Positions 17,524-27,032 of a stretch of DNA of 64,000 nt are shown one piece after another. Source of the DNA: Microcoleus sp. FACHB-672 (GTDB lineage Bacteria > Cyanobacteriota > Cyanobacteriia > Cyanobacteriales > Oscillatoriaceae). Numbering within the stretch: position 1 is the first letter of the stretch; every line of letters starts with the position of its first letter. The notes beneath the pieces are model-generated. The model saw nothing but the letters and a program-made list of their open reading frames with translations, was not told where the DNA came from and ran no database searches. The DNA lies in assembly GCF_014695725.1 (NCBI RefSeq), contig NZ_JACJOU010000005.1, forward strand, positions 20,314-84,313. Direction: 5' to 3'. Made by a program: the position numbers and the translations under genes.

Positions 17524-19578
17524 CTAAGGCTGATTGCTGGAACCTTTACCGCCGGCACCTGCCGCCCCTCCCACGACGTAGGGTGAAGCGATCCTCGCCA
17601 CATCGCCGGTGCTCGCCAGCGCTTGGTAGAGAAACGCCGCAACCTCAGCCCGCGTTGCCATTTGCTTGGGATTGAGTACCTTAAGATTGGGATAATTAAC
17701 CACCAAGCCTTGTTCCGTTGCCGCTGCGATTAAAGTTCGGGCATCCCCAGGAATGGCACCGCTATCGCTGTACACCTGCAAAATCGAGTCAGGAGAGCCT
17801 TTGGCCGAGTAGTTCAATCCTTTGGCTAATATCGTCAAAATGTCAAGCCGATCTAGCTTTTTATCCGGGTTAAAGTTTCCTTGTTCAAAAAAGCCCATTT
17901 CATAAGCTTCGCGAATGGCACCGGCTGCCCAGTGACTAGCCGGCACGTCGGCAAACGCAACCGCATTGCGAGTTTTGGGCTTATTAAACGCTTTGCGAAT
18001 CATGGCGGCAAACTCCGCCCGCGTCACCTGCTCATTTGGGCGAAAGGTGCCATCAAGAAAGCCTTTGAGAACTTCCTTTGCGGCTAACTCGGCAATAAAA
18101 TCTTTGGCCCAGTGATCTGCCGGCACATCGGGAAAGCGCACTTGAATCCCTTGACTGACGCCTTCATCACGATACTGTCCCGCCAACTGGCTCACGTCAT
18201 AAGTTAAGGTGCTGCTATCGCTGAGGTTAATAACCTGAACCACTTTCCCCGGTTGAGCGATTAAAGCCGGTGCCAAATCTGAGCCGAATAGGTTAACGGT
18301 ACGATTCGCTAAAGAAAAAGCCCCACTTTCCAAGGAAGGCGTGTAAATGCTGGTGCGAGGCGGTGCGAGTAACCCCTCAGCTTGAAACCGGCTGGTGTCA
18401 ATCGTATCTAAATTGGTGAGGAAGCTAACACTTTCAGCGCCGGCAGGAGCGCTGCTAATTTTAGTGAAATAGTCGTAGACAACAGTGCCGGGATCAATTG
18501 AGCCATCAGCGTTGGTGTCCATCCCGTAGACAGTCCGCAGCGCACGGGATTGAGCGGGATCACTGGGCACGACCAAGTTAACTGCTGTGTTTTCAAATAG
18601 CAGTTCAAACTCGCTGTAACCAATCGCGCGGTTTTCCAAATCGTACAAGCGCACGACAATGCGATCACCCGGATAAATCCCCTGCATGAATTTAGCGCGT
18701 TGGTTGGGCTTGTAACGAAAATCGCCGATAAAGCGTTCTCGTAAATAGCCGTTGCTTCGCCTTGGTTTCAGGGAAATGCGAGCAATCACATCGGAGGAAT
18801 GACGGATGCCTAGGCTGAATTGCCCTTTTCCCATCGTCGGGGAACCCGTTGTTAAAGGCGGCTGAGCGGTTGTAGCGGGTGTGGCAGGCGTGCCGGTGTT
18901 GCCTTGCTGGACGGGAGTTTGTACCGTGGCAGACGTGCCGGTGTTGCCTTGCTGGACGGGAGTTTGTACCGTGGTAGGCGTGCCGGTGTTGCCTTGTTGG
19001 GCAGTTGTGGCCAGTTTCGTCAAGCCGTAGGATTGGGTTGTCTCTAGCTGTAGCTGTTGCTCCTTCGCGCCGCTTTGGAGGTCATATCGCAACTGCACCA
19101 CTGCTTTGAGAGCCAAATTGCCCATATTTGCGTCGTTACCTAGCACCTTAGCCAGCTGTGTGATGGGAATAACTTCTGGTTCTAAGGCAACTGAGCCGGC
19201 TTCATTGGCAAGCAGTCGTGCGCCGGTGCTGGTATAAACCGGCAGCCATCGATCATTTTGACGGACAAACAGTTGATAAACGGCATTCGCGTAGGTTGTT
19301 GCCGGCTTGTTGAGCACCTGTAGCTGGATTGTAAACCCGGTTGCTTCTTGATTTGTAATCATGGGGGCCATGATCACAGCAGTATCCCAGCTTTCTTGCC
19401 ACTGAGAAAGCAGAGCCGGCTTTTCAATCTCGGATGGCTGCTGGGGTGCCGGTTTTGCTGGGGTTTGTCCAGTTTTTGCAGTTGTGGCACTGAACCCGGG
19501 CGGCGCAGAAGTGGCCAGGGTAAGGCCGGCGGCAACGATAATAATCCTGCTCAGTAAAGCAAAAGAACTCTGTTTCAT
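17524..19578 (-). CDS. Secreted S-layer-homology (SLH) protein
   Basis: 684 residues with a Sec signal peptide (hydrophobic residues about 9-28). The middle contains a Thr/Pro/Gln low-complexity repeat (about 205-250) and a beta-rich region. Three SLH-type segments lie at the C-terminus: FPDVPADHWAKDFIAELA with FLDGTFRPNEQVTRAEF, FADVPASHWAAGAIREAYEMG with FNPDKKLDRLDIL, and a more diverged third ending QMATRAEVAAFLYQAL. SLH domains bind secondary cell-wall polymer, so the protein probably tethers the outer layer to peptidoglycan. In cyanobacterial outer-membrane porins SLH is N-terminal and followed by a barrel; here it is C-terminal with no barrel, which favours a surface or periplasmic structural role. 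Confidence 0.85.
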   Translation of the reverse strand: MKQSSFALLSRIIIVAAGLTLATSAPPGFSATTAKTGQTPAKPAPQQPSEIEKPALLSQWQESWDTAVIMAPMITNQEATGFTIQLQVLNKPATTYANAVYQLFVRQNDRWLPVYTSTGARLLANEAGSVALEPEVIPITQLAKVLGNDANMGNLALKAVVQLRYDLQSGAKEQQLQLETTQSYGLTKLATTAQQGNTGTPTTVQTPVQQGNTGTSATVQTPVQQGNTGTPATPATTAQPPLTTGSPTMGKGQFSLGIRHSSDVIARISLKPRRSNGYLRERFIGDFRYKPNQRAKFMQGIYPGDRIVVRLYDLENRAIGYSEFELLFENTAVNLVVPSDPAQSRALRTVYGMDTNADGSIDPGTVVYDYFTKISSAPAGAESVSFLTNLDTIDTSRFQAEGLLAPPRTSIYTPSLESGAFSLANRTVNLFGSDLAPALIAQPGKVVQVINLSDSSTLTYDVSQLAGQYRDEGVSQGIQVRFPDVPADHWAKDFIAELAAKEVLKGFLDGTFRPNEQVTRAEFAAMIRKAFNKPKTRNAVAFADVPASHWAAGAIREAYEMGFFEQGNFNPDKKLDRLDILTILAKGLNYSAKGSPDSILQVYSDSGAIPGDARTLIAAATEQGLVVNYPNLKVLNPKQMATRAEVAAFLYQALASTGDVARIASPYVVGGAAGAGGKGSSNQP
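18883..19010 (-). repeat. Three 45-bp coding repeats within the SLH gene
   Basis: Units begin at 18883, 18928 and 18973 and share gtgccggtgttgccttg; the third is incomplete. They encode a 15-residue QQGNTGTxxTVQTPV unit forming a flexible linker. Confidence 0.85.
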
Positions 19579-19769
19579 GACAAATATTTAACTCCCACAC
19601 CTACGGGATTTGCTTTCAAGCGTTGCATTTATTTTAGGGGCTGAGGGATGAGGGACTAGGTATATTGACAGATGACGTTAGTTCGTCTCATTCGTCTTTA
19701 AAGCCTGGAAATTTCAGCCGGCTGCCGATTAGGCTGCAACTAAGCTTTTGTAGTCATTACACCCAGCCT

Positions 19770-21578
19770 TTAGTCGGTTTTCACCGGCAGTTTACCTAAG
19801 ATCGAATAAACCATCGTTTCTGTTTCCTTGCCCCGCAGTTGAATCGCACCAAATTCTTGGCCGGCATAAAGATCGCTCACATAACCAAACGTCCGATCAG
19901 TCAGCAAAATTTGATAAGGATTGTCGGAAGTCAAATTCTTTGTCATCGCCTCTAACCGCGCCGCTACGTTCACTGTATCACCGAGAACTGAATAACTCAG
20001 CCGCTGTGCTCCCCCGATGGTGCCGGCGATCACAGGGCCGGTGTGGATGCCAATTCCAAACCGAATCAAAGGCCGATTTTCTTCTTGAAAACGCTCGTTA
20101 AGCACCTGCAAACGCTCGTGCATGGCAAGGCTGGCTGTAATAGCTGCGGTGGCATCCCGTTTTACGTGTTCTTCTTGAGCTTGCGGAAAGGGAATGCCAA
20201 ATACGGCCATAATCGCATCCCCAATATATTTGTCAATGATGCCGCCATGTTCCATGATGCAACTAGCCATCGCATCTAGGTATAAATTCAGCCAGGTGAG
20301 CAATTCGCGGGGTGCCAAGGTTTCAGAGATTGTGGTAAACCCCCGAATATCCATAAATAAAACCGTTGCGGTGAGTTCTTGGGCTTCTAGTTCCCCGTTT
20401 TCAAAAATTTCTTCTTTGCGTTCCCAAATCACTTCTGCCATTTCTGGGGCGACGTGTTGGGCAAACAAGTTCATTAGCTGTTGCTTTTCATACTGTTCGC
20501 GTAACTGAACGCCAAGACCGGCTAATAAAATGGTGCTAATAGGGGCGGCAATCGGCAGCCATTGGTTGCCCCCGATGAAGGCGGTGAGGGCGATGGCAAA
20601 CCAAGTCGGTGGTAAAATTAGGCCGATGACAATTCGGTCTTTAAGTTGTCGGTTAAACAACAGCCAACTGGTGCCGGCACCAATCACCAGCAACAGCAAA
20701 ATGTCCGCCCACTCTGGTGTTCGTTGCAATAGCCGATTATTTAATAAGTTATCGATTAAAGCGGCGTGGAGGTAAACTCCAGCGGTCGGTGGATCTTGGT
20801 TGAGTGGCGATCTGAGCGGGTCCATGCCGATTGCCGTTGGGCCAATTAACACTAATTTATTGGCAAGAACGCTGGCATCAACTCGACCTTCTACGATGTC
20901 TGCGAAGGAATAAGTGGGTAATGCTTGAGTTGTTCCGGGCCAGTTAATCCAGACTTTTGGCATTTTCTCACCGGCATCTGGCTTGGGCAATGCTAATTGA
21001 ACACCGGCACGGGTTTTATAAACATCTAGCATAGCGGGCGCGAGGGCCGGCAGCGATTCGACAAACACGGTTGCTTGCCGGCTGATCCCGTCTTTATCAG
21101 GATCGTGCAAGATATGACCGACATTCGCTGCGGCTTTGTCAAGAACCGGCACAGGTGGCAGTAGCTTGCCTTCCGCGTCCCAAGCTACAGATAAGACAAC
21201 GTTGCCTTTAGACGCTATCGCCTTTGCCATTGCAGCGTCTAAAGGACTGGGCGCAACAAATAAAATATCGAATCCAATTGCTGCCGGTGGTGACTTTTTT
21301 AAAGCTTGCAAAAGTTGTGTGTAGCGATCACGCCGCCAGGGAAATTGGCCATACTCTTGCAAACTCGCTTGATCAATGGCGATCACTGCGATTCGCTCAT
21401 CCCAGCCAATTGGCGGACGGATTTTAAATAAAGCGTTGTAACCCAACTGCTCTAATTGCTCCCAGTAACCCAGTTGTGACATCCCCATAGCCACAGCCGC
21501 CGCCACCACCCCAGGAAATCTGGGATGATTGCCGGCCAGGTAATTCTGAAACCGCTGAATCCAGCTTTTGACCACCAT
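19770..21578 (-). CDS. CHASE2-domain adenylate/guanylate cyclase
   Basis: 602 residues. An N-terminal hydrophobic segment is followed by an extracytoplasmic CHASE2 sensor (YNALFKIRPPIGWDERIAVI, PWRRDRYTQLL, AIGFDILF), then three transmembrane helices (about 290-360), then a class III cyclase domain. The catalytic core shows VLFMDIRGFTTISETL with the first metal Asp and DKYIGDAIMAVFGIPFP with the second, and later GIGIHTGPVIAGTIGG. CHASE2 cyclases convert ATP or GTP to a cyclic nucleotide in response to an unknown periplasmic signal. A FecR-domain gene lies upstream on the same strand, a frequent neighbourhood in cyanobacteria. Adenylate is more likely than guanylate in this group, but specificity residues were not verified. 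Confidence 0.93.
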   Translation of the reverse strand: MVVKSWIQRFQNYLAGNHPRFPGVVAAAVAMGMSQLGYWEQLEQLGYNALFKIRPPIGWDERIAVIAIDQASLQEYGQFPWRRDRYTQLLQALKKSPPAAIGFDILFVAPSPLDAAMAKAIASKGNVVLSVAWDAEGKLLPPVPVLDKAAANVGHILHDPDKDGISRQATVFVESLPALAPAMLDVYKTRAGVQLALPKPDAGEKMPKVWINWPGTTQALPTYSFADIVEGRVDASVLANKLVLIGPTAIGMDPLRSPLNQDPPTAGVYLHAALIDNLLNNRLLQRTPEWADILLLLVIGAGTSWLLFNRQLKDRIVIGLILPPTWFAIALTAFIGGNQWLPIAAPISTILLAGLGVQLREQYEKQQLMNLFAQHVAPEMAEVIWERKEEIFENGELEAQELTATVLFMDIRGFTTISETLAPRELLTWLNLYLDAMASCIMEHGGIIDKYIGDAIMAVFGIPFPQAQEEHVKRDATAAITASLAMHERLQVLNERFQEENRPLIRFGIGIHTGPVIAGTIGGAQRLSYSVLGDTVNVAARLEAMTKNLTSDNPYQILLTDRTFGYVSDLYAGQEFGAIQLRGKETETMVYSILGKLPVKTD

Positions 21579-21971
21579 GCTAATACCCTGTAAAAGTGAT
21601 GAGTTCTTTCAGTGCAATGGTGAGTTTGCCAGCGTTAATCTTGCTATTTGTCCTACTTTTCAAGCCAAAATTATTATTTTTTTACTTAAAATTTAGAACA
21701 CAATAAAACGCTGGGCGGTCAAATTTAAAACATTGCAGCTCGCTTTCATTCCCAGCTTGACTGATGCTTTAAATCTGACCGCCGCTTACAAAACTCAAAA
21801 TTGTCTCACAGCAGCACCCTAATTCAAAAAACTCAAAACTTTTTATTCAGCCATCGCATTGCCGTCAAAACTCAAACTTTCTCATTCGGCAGGTTTTATT
21901 TGACAAAATAGAAACTTCTTTATCTTCTATTTCCGGCCCTTTAATTTTTATTAACCATTAAAAACCTTATA

Positions 21972-22955
21972 CTAATTAACCGCTATTTCGGAAAATGTTT
22001 CTCGCACTTCAGGCCCTCGAATAACAAACTTCAGCCGGCGGCTTAAAGGTCGTTCCACTAAGGTTGAAAACCGGCCATCCGGTTTGGTTTCTATGGCTCT
22101 ACCGTTAATAAATACTAAGTCTAACGGATCAACTTGACCCACAACACGCACCGCATTCCCACTAACTCTTCTCACATGAAGCGAGATAAATTTCGCGCGT
22201 GGGGGAGTTTTTTGCGGGGTTGTGGGCGCGTCTCCAGGGCTGATCACAACATACTGACCCGGATTCACTAATACCACTTGCCCCTTCGCTAAGGCGGCGA
22301 CGCTTCCTTGAATGGTGGAAATGCCGGTTTTTCCGTCAGGGCCAACATTAACGCCAAAGGAGGTTCCCTGCACACCGGCAATACCAACAGGCGTTTCAAT
22401 ACTTAATGGATAAGTTCGACCTGATCTGCTTTGAGCAACTAGGGATTTTTCGCTTCCTTCTAAAGGTTGATTCCCGCTGTAGAGGTCATTTGAAGTTTTC
22501 CCAACCGATAGCCTCACCTTCCCTATGCTCACAAAAAAGGATGTGTTGCCATTGGAGAGGGTTTTGAGCGTCAGGGTTGTTTTCTCTGACACTTCGACCG
22601 ATCCAATATGGTCATTGATAAATAAACGAACGCTGGAATTATCGCCTGTGATCAGTTCCCCTCCACCGGCTTGCAAGCGCTGTCCTAGTGTCACGGGTTG
22701 CCTGGATGGCCCATAAACCACATTCCCTTTCACTTCCTGTACCTCTACCATGACTGGCTTTGGCGACTGCGGATCTTGGGCGATGTCTGAGAGGGCATTC
22801 GCAACAATCGATTTTTGATGAGCCTTTCTCACCGGCTTATTTTGTATCTCAGCTTTAAGGGGTGCCGGTTTAGTCACCAAAACCGCCAGAAACAAGGCCG
22901 CGATGGCGCTGCCAAATGACAATAAATAACGAATGAAAGAATTTTTATTTAACAT
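21972..22955 (-). CDS. FecR-domain periplasmic protein
   Basis: 327 residues with a signal peptide or N-terminal anchor (hydrophobic about 12-30, ending PAPLKA). Residues about 70-250 have the FecR pattern: GNVVYGPSRQPVTLGQRL, LITGDNSSVRLFINDHIGSVEV, SIETPVGIAGVQGTSFGVNV and STIQGSVAAL. The C-terminus resembles a small beta-sandwich (VVGQVDPLDLVFINGRAI). In gut bacteria FecR is an anti-sigma partner in iron uptake; cyanobacterial stand-alone FecR proteins instead accompany CHASE2 cyclases or CHAT proteins, as here. It may be an extracytoplasmic sensor partner of the cyclase at 19770-21578, although a gap of about 390 bp separates them. Confidence 0.88.
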   Translation of the reverse strand: MLNKNSFIRYLLSFGSAIAALFLAVLVTKPAPLKAEIQNKPVRKAHQKSIVANALSDIAQDPQSPKPVMVEVQEVKGNVVYGPSRQPVTLGQRLQAGGGELITGDNSSVRLFINDHIGSVEVSEKTTLTLKTLSNGNTSFFVSIGKVRLSVGKTSNDLYSGNQPLEGSEKSLVAQSRSGRTYPLSIETPVGIAGVQGTSFGVNVGPDGKTGISTIQGSVAALAKGQVVLVNPGQYVVISPGDAPTTPQKTPPRAKFISLHVRRVSGNAVRVVGQVDPLDLVFINGRAIETKPDGRFSTLVERPLSRRLKFVIRGPEVRETFSEIAVN

Positions 22956-23542
22956 AGATACTCACTCCAAGACAATTACCTGATTAGGTTTCCTGTTCCA
23001 GTTAATTAGAGTTTGGACTGAGTAAGGAGTCAACCTTGCAAGATTTTGGGGGTTTAACCGATTTAGAGCGTTTAACGGGTAGATGTGCGATTTTGCCATC
23101 ACTGATATTTAAATCCAAAATTTGCAACCTGCTATATTTTTACAACCGCTGTCAAACCGGCTTTTTAATTTTACGGTTAATTTAATCGGCCTGAAGGTTT
23201 AAGATTTCATGAAAATTCACTAGAGGTTGGAGATTAATGAAATTTCTAAAATTTTTATTATAGAGAAATGAGAGAAATGACAGATTTCTTTTATTATTTA
23301 CCTTTAAATGATTTCCTTTTTTACCTAAAATTTGTGTGTGTTCCGTGCCGGCCTTTCCATTAAAAAATCATCACTTTCTCCAAGTAAATAGCTAAAACCA
23401 TAGCCGATTAATCGGGGTTAGAACAATTTTCTTTTCACAGAATTTGTCTATACCCTCTAATCTTGGGCAAACAGCCGGCGCATTTAAAGGCAGAATGAAT
23501 CTGTGGGATTAACCAAAGCCGGCTAATCCCCTAACTAAGCGA
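22956..23542. other. AT-rich intergenic region
   Basis: 587 bp between two minus-strand genes. No supportable gene, RNA or strong hairpin was seen; it must contain the promoter of the FecR gene. Confidence 0.5.
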
Positions 23543-24325
23543 TTAAGAAATACGCTGAGGCGCTTTCACAGCCGTTCGTTTTTTGCCGGCAGGAATAGAC
23601 AGGGGTTGAGCACCTATATTCAACGGTTTGGGATAGTCCAACGCCTGCAATCCTTCAAGAACCGCCTCTCGAACCACCGGCTCTTGTTCGCGATTCAGCA
23701 TCAGACGGAAATAGTCAAGCGTAGTTTGCCGGTGAGTTTGATAGAAGGGATCGCGGCTTACCAAATGAGTCAGTTGCCGTACTGCAATGAGCCGACTGAG
23801 CGGATCTGCATCAATCAAATTTGTAACGAGCTGATTAACCTTAGATTCATCTCCGCTCGTTTGCCGTCCTACAGTCTGCCAAACCAACAGCACTAACACA
23901 GCCATCGTCCCCAAGCCTTGCACAATTGCGCCGGCGGCTATCCAAGAACTCTCAGAATCCATGCAGATAGAAATAGCCAGGTAGCTGCTAAGCGTTGCTA
24001 ACCCACCACTACCCACTGCTAGGGTTAACTGTCCGGTTGCGCTGGTAAAAAATTTGCGTAAGTCTGAGCGGGGAATTTTTTTCCAGTCGAACTGCTGCAT
24101 CAGGTACACTCCCAGCATCACCAACACACCTGTGCCGGTGGCTAGCAAAAGCTTCCAGTTCCAGATCAGCAGGGCAGCGATCACCGCCAAAACTGCAAGC
24201 GTCCCTCCCGACTTGGTCAATTGCCGCAGGGAAAGCTGCTTAAAACCTTTAAGTTTGTACTTTGGACGCGACAAACCTTGAATCAGGTTGATGATTTGCT
24301 GCTTTTGAGTTGAAGCTTGTGCCAC
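23543..24325 (-). CDS. Membrane protein with armadillo-like C-terminus
   Basis: 260 residues. The N-terminus is soluble and basic, followed by two adjacent hydrophobic helices (GGTLAVLAVIAALLIWNW; LLATGTGVLVMLGVYLM) and a further pair (about 95-145). The C-terminal about 80 residues form a helical repeat with DADPLSRLIAVRQLTHL and EPVVREAVLEGLQAL, typical of HEAT/armadillo repeats. Proteins of this layout are conserved across cyanobacteria and annotated only as armadillo-type fold-containing. The soluble repeat probably faces the cytoplasm as a protein-binding surface. Function unknown. Confidence 0.78.
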   Translation of the reverse strand: MAQASTQKQQIINLIQGLSRPKYKLKGFKQLSLRQLTKSGGTLAVLAVIAALLIWNWKLLLATGTGVLVMLGVYLMQQFDWKKIPRSDLRKFFTSATGQLTLAVGSGGLATLSSYLAISICMDSESSWIAAGAIVQGLGTMAVLVLLVWQTVGRQTSGDESKVNQLVTNLIDADPLSRLIAVRQLTHLVSRDPFYQTHRQTTLDYFRLMLNREQEPVVREAVLEGLQALDYPKPLNIGAQPLSIPAGKKRTAVKAPQRIS

Positions 24326-24605
24326 GTTAGTTTACCTGTTGACTGCCATGACATCGTATCTAGCTATATTACGATACCTGCTGAACAACGCAAATGGTAA
24401 ATTTTTTGCGGCTTTATTTGATATTGAGAAGTTTGGAGATGTCACCGGCACAGAGGGTTTGCCGGCTCACAGCGCCTTGTGGTGAAGATTTGAGGATTCC
24501 TCTCCCCCTCACCCTGCCTCTGGCAACTTGGCGTTGCAGCTTAATCATGCCGGCTGCACCCGCAGATTTTGTGACAATGCCGGTTTGCTTAACGCATCGG
24601 CTCGG

Positions 24606-25196
24606 TTATCCGTTTTGAAGATGATAGCTAAAGCCATCTACCGTCAAGTGGCCATCAAAAGTAAAGAACGTCACTCGGTGAATATTAGGCACCCTCACAC
24701 ATAATGGGGTGTTGGGAGCAATTAAGCCCTCAGAGCCGGCTAAATTCGCTCCGGAAATTTCTGCATGAGCGATAGCCACTCCCTCCTGATCGTAAGCCGC
24801 TAAAACAGCCCGCCTGGAACTGGTGACAAAGGCGCTGACATAGGAAACAGGAGTTGAGAAGGTGGCTTCCAAAGAGCCACTTTTAGGTGCTCCAATTAAG
24901 ACCGTGTTGCCATAGTAAGGCGGAAACGCTGGGTTTGAGGGATGAATGGCCATTGTATTGGTAAAGGTCACGCCCCACCGTTCAAATTGAGAATCTACTG
25001 CTTCAAAACATTTCAAATCTTCCAGATCCAAGCGAATGCAGGCCGGCTCATCAATTTTTACGCCGTTGCCTAACGCCGCCTTAGCTAGACCATGAGACAC
25101 CACAATTGTAGGGAGATCGATCCAATCAATTGCTTCTTTTTTAGGAGTTTCAAGCTCTTTGATACTGTTCGATTGAAGCCGATATTTCTCTACCAT
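24606..25196 (-). CDS. Beta-sandwich (lectin-like) protein of unknown function
   Basis: 196 residues starting at the ATG whose first base is 25196, chosen because aaggaggatgta immediately precedes it; an in-frame ATG 63 bases upstream lacks such a site. The pattern GSLEATFSTPVSYVSAFVTSS...AVLAAYDQEGVAIA and the end VTFFTFDGHLTVDGFSYH resemble the beta-sandwich domain of secreted PEP-CTERM and lectin-like proteins. There is, however, no signal peptide and no sorting tail, so it should be cytosolic. It is isolated between a 280-bp gap and an 860-bp gap. Substrate and role unknown. Confidence 0.7.
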   Translation of the reverse strand: MVEKYRLQSNSIKELETPKKEAIDWIDLPTIVVSHGLAKAALGNGVKIDEPACIRLDLEDLKCFEAVDSQFERWGVTFTNTMAIHPSNPAFPPYYGNTVLIGAPKSGSLEATFSTPVSYVSAFVTSSRRAVLAAYDQEGVAIAHAEISGANLAGSEGLIAPNTPLCVRVPNIHRVTFFTFDGHLTVDGFSYHLQNG

Positions 25197-25390
25197 TACA
25201 TCCTCCTTACACTGTTTTTGGGCGGCTGTATAGCTGATCCCCGACTTAGATAACTTCAAGGATTTTTGCTGTCAGTTCCGGAAACGAAATCTAAAATGTC
25301 AAATTACGGGTTCTTTTTGATGACCGGCTCTTGAGTCCACGCTGGAGGACTTCAACCATTTTTTTGAACCTCAGCTCTTTTAAAACTTAT

Positions 25391-25520
25391 TAGAGTTCCT
25401 TTGAGCGTGGCTTAATGTGAGCCTATTGTGCTAAAACAAAGCGCTTTTTTTAACCCAAACCCCTAAGAGATTTTAGAGTTTCTGTGAGCGTTGCTTCGTA
25501 TGAGCGAACTGTGCCTTAGG
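25391..25520. repeat. Two diverged direct repeats, 83-bp period
   Basis: Units at 25391-25437 and 25474-25520 share tagagtt, tgagcgt and tgagc blocks in the same order and spacing; about three quarters of positions agree over the first 41. No reading frame is preserved (83 is not a multiple of three). Confidence 0.6.
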
Positions 25521-25560
25521 TGACACCTTGTCGCTGAACTGCCGGACTCTACCACCGACA

Positions 25561-25680
25561 GCCTTGAAAAGATTCCCGTTGTGAATAAAGAGCTATGGAT
25601 TACCCGTATCTTCTAGAATCCTTTTCACATATATCTTCCGACCCTCTTCTTTTAAGAGAATTGGGGGAATCTTTCAAGGC
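25561..25680. ncRNA. 120-nt element with 16-bp terminal inverted repeats (structured RNA or MITE)
   Basis: The left end gccttgaaaagattccc (25561-25577) pairs with the right end gggaatctttcaaggc (25665-25680) with one bulged A. Inside, tgtgaa/ttcaca and ctctt/aagag can form further helices, giving a branched fold. A strong terminator hairpin follows 35 nt later in the plus direction. This fits either a small RNA gene or a miniature inverted-repeat element; no flanking target duplication was seen. Confidence 0.4.
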
Positions 25681-25714
25681 GTTTTCATAGCAAAATAGGT
25701 TTTAAGAACACTAC

Positions 25715-25733
25715 TGAGGGGTCTTACCCCTCA
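25715..25733 (+). terminator. Strong 8-bp hairpin with 3-nt loop
   Basis: tgaggggt-ctt-acccctca followed by tttatta. It lies downstream of the structured element and far from any plus-strand gene end, which suggests an unannotated transcript ends here. Confidence 0.6.
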
Positions 25734-26120
25734 TTTATTATCTCTGATTTCGACAACAGTGACCGGCTTTTCCGAGCAGCCCCATCACGAGCTATGAAAC
25801 AGCCGAAATCACCTACTGTGGGGGATTGCATACTGCCGCACAGAGTAAAGTCGGCAGGTCTTTACTAAATATTTATAAAATAAACTTTAGCTTTACAATT
25901 CCTTCGCATTAAAGCTAGGGTGCTTATGCAGAATTAAAGCAGAAAGTCAACAGTAAAATTGTCCAATTGTCTGAATCGTTCCTTGTTCTGCGTTTGCGGT
26001 TAATTGCTAAGAACAGTGGACAACTGGACACAAGGGCGCGATGCAGACAATTTTGGTGACAATCACTCGACACGCACCCATTCCTAACCGGCAGCTCACT
26101 GACTTATAAGAGGTTCATTC

Positions 26121-27032
26121 ATGTATTTACCCCCAGGCTTCGACCGGCTCTCCACCCTTACATCCCTCGGCAGAATGGTGTATCACACCGCAACGGGAGA
26201 ACCCTGGCTGACACCGGCATCAACTTCCGACTCAAACAACTTACCAACCTTAGTCTTCCTCCACGGCTTCGGTGGCGGATCATCTTCCTACGAGTGGTCG
26301 AAAGTCTATCCAGCCTTTGCCGCAGATTACCGAATTTTAGCCCCCGATTTAATTGGTTGGGGACAATCCGAGCATCCTGAACGGAATTACCAGGTTGAGG
26401 ATTATATCACCACGATTATTGAATTCATCGAAAAAACCTGTTCCGAACCCGTGCCGGTGGTTGCCTCTTCCCTCACCGCCGCCTTTACCATCCGCGCCGC
26501 CATCAAGCGCCCCGATTTATTTAAGAGTTTGATTTTAACAACCCCTGCCGGCTTGTCAGACTTTGGGGAAAATTACAGCCGTAGCATTTTTGCTCAGATC
26601 GTCAGCACACCGATATTAGATAAACTTCTCTACAGTGCCGGTGTTGCCACTAGCGGCGGTATTCGCAACTTCTTGGAAAATCGGCAGTTTGCCCGTCCAG
26701 AACGCGTGTATCAGGAAATTGTGGACGCTTACCTCGAATCAGCAACCCAACCCAATGCAGAATACGCCGCACTTTCATTTGTGCGCGGCGATCTATGTTT
26801 CGATCTGTCGCTTTACGTGACTCAGCTAACCACTCCAACCGCGATTATTTGGGGGCAAAAATCACAATTTACCGGCCCAGAAATTGGCAAGCGCCTCGCC
26901 AACCTTAATCCCCAGGCAATTCGCTACTTTCAACAACTGGATGAGGTGGGGTTAACGCCTCAGCTTGAACTTCCAGCCGTGACGACTGGCTTGATTCGAC
27001 AATTTTTAAAATTGCTATCCTCTGATCATTGA
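26121..27032 (+). CDS. Alpha/beta-hydrolase-fold protein lacking the GxSxG motif
   Basis: 303 residues. The fold is clear: LVFLHGFGGGSSSYEWSKVYPAF (oxyanion HG), YRILAPDLIGWGQSEHP, then strand and elbow VPVVASSLTAAFTIRAA, and PTAIIWGQKSQFTGPE near the acid position. The nucleophile elbow reads ASSLT instead of GxSxG, and where a GHxxxxE histidine would lie the sequence is VGLTPQLELP. Catalysis by the normal Ser-His-Asp triad is therefore unlikely or altered. There is no signal peptide. An AAGAGGTT ribosome-binding sequence precedes the ATG. It may be a non-enzymatic or chlorophyll/lipid-binding member, but no evidence decides. Confidence 0.8.
   Translation: MYLPPGFDRLSTLTSLGRMVYHTATGEPWLTPASTSDSNNLPTLVFLHGFGGGSSSYEWSKVYPAFAADYRILAPDLIGWGQSEHPERNYQVEDYITTIIEFIEKTCSEPVPVVASSLTAAFTIRAAIKRPDLFKSLILTTPAGLSDFGENYSRSIFAQIVSTPILDKLLYSAGVATSGGIRNFLENRQFARPERVYQEIVDAYLESATQPNAEYAALSFVRGDLCFDLSLYVTQLTTPTAIIWGQKSQFTGPEIGKRLANLNPQAIRYFQQLDEVGLTPQLELPAVTTGLIRQFLKLLSSDH

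Larger units (their letters stand above)
25260..26120. other. Gene-free 860-bp region with several structured elements
   Basis: No protein-coding gene could be supported. The stretch contains two diverged direct repeats (25391, 25474), a 120-nt element closed by a long stem (25561-25680), a strong hairpin (25715-25733) and a smaller hairpin ctgccg...cggcag near 25831-25855. The density of structure suggests a non-coding RNA and/or a small mobile element. Confidence 0.6.

Noticed and set aside
24394..24618. 74-codon plus-strand frame
   Set aside because: Overlaps the end of the minus-strand beta-sandwich gene and has no ribosome-binding site or family pattern.
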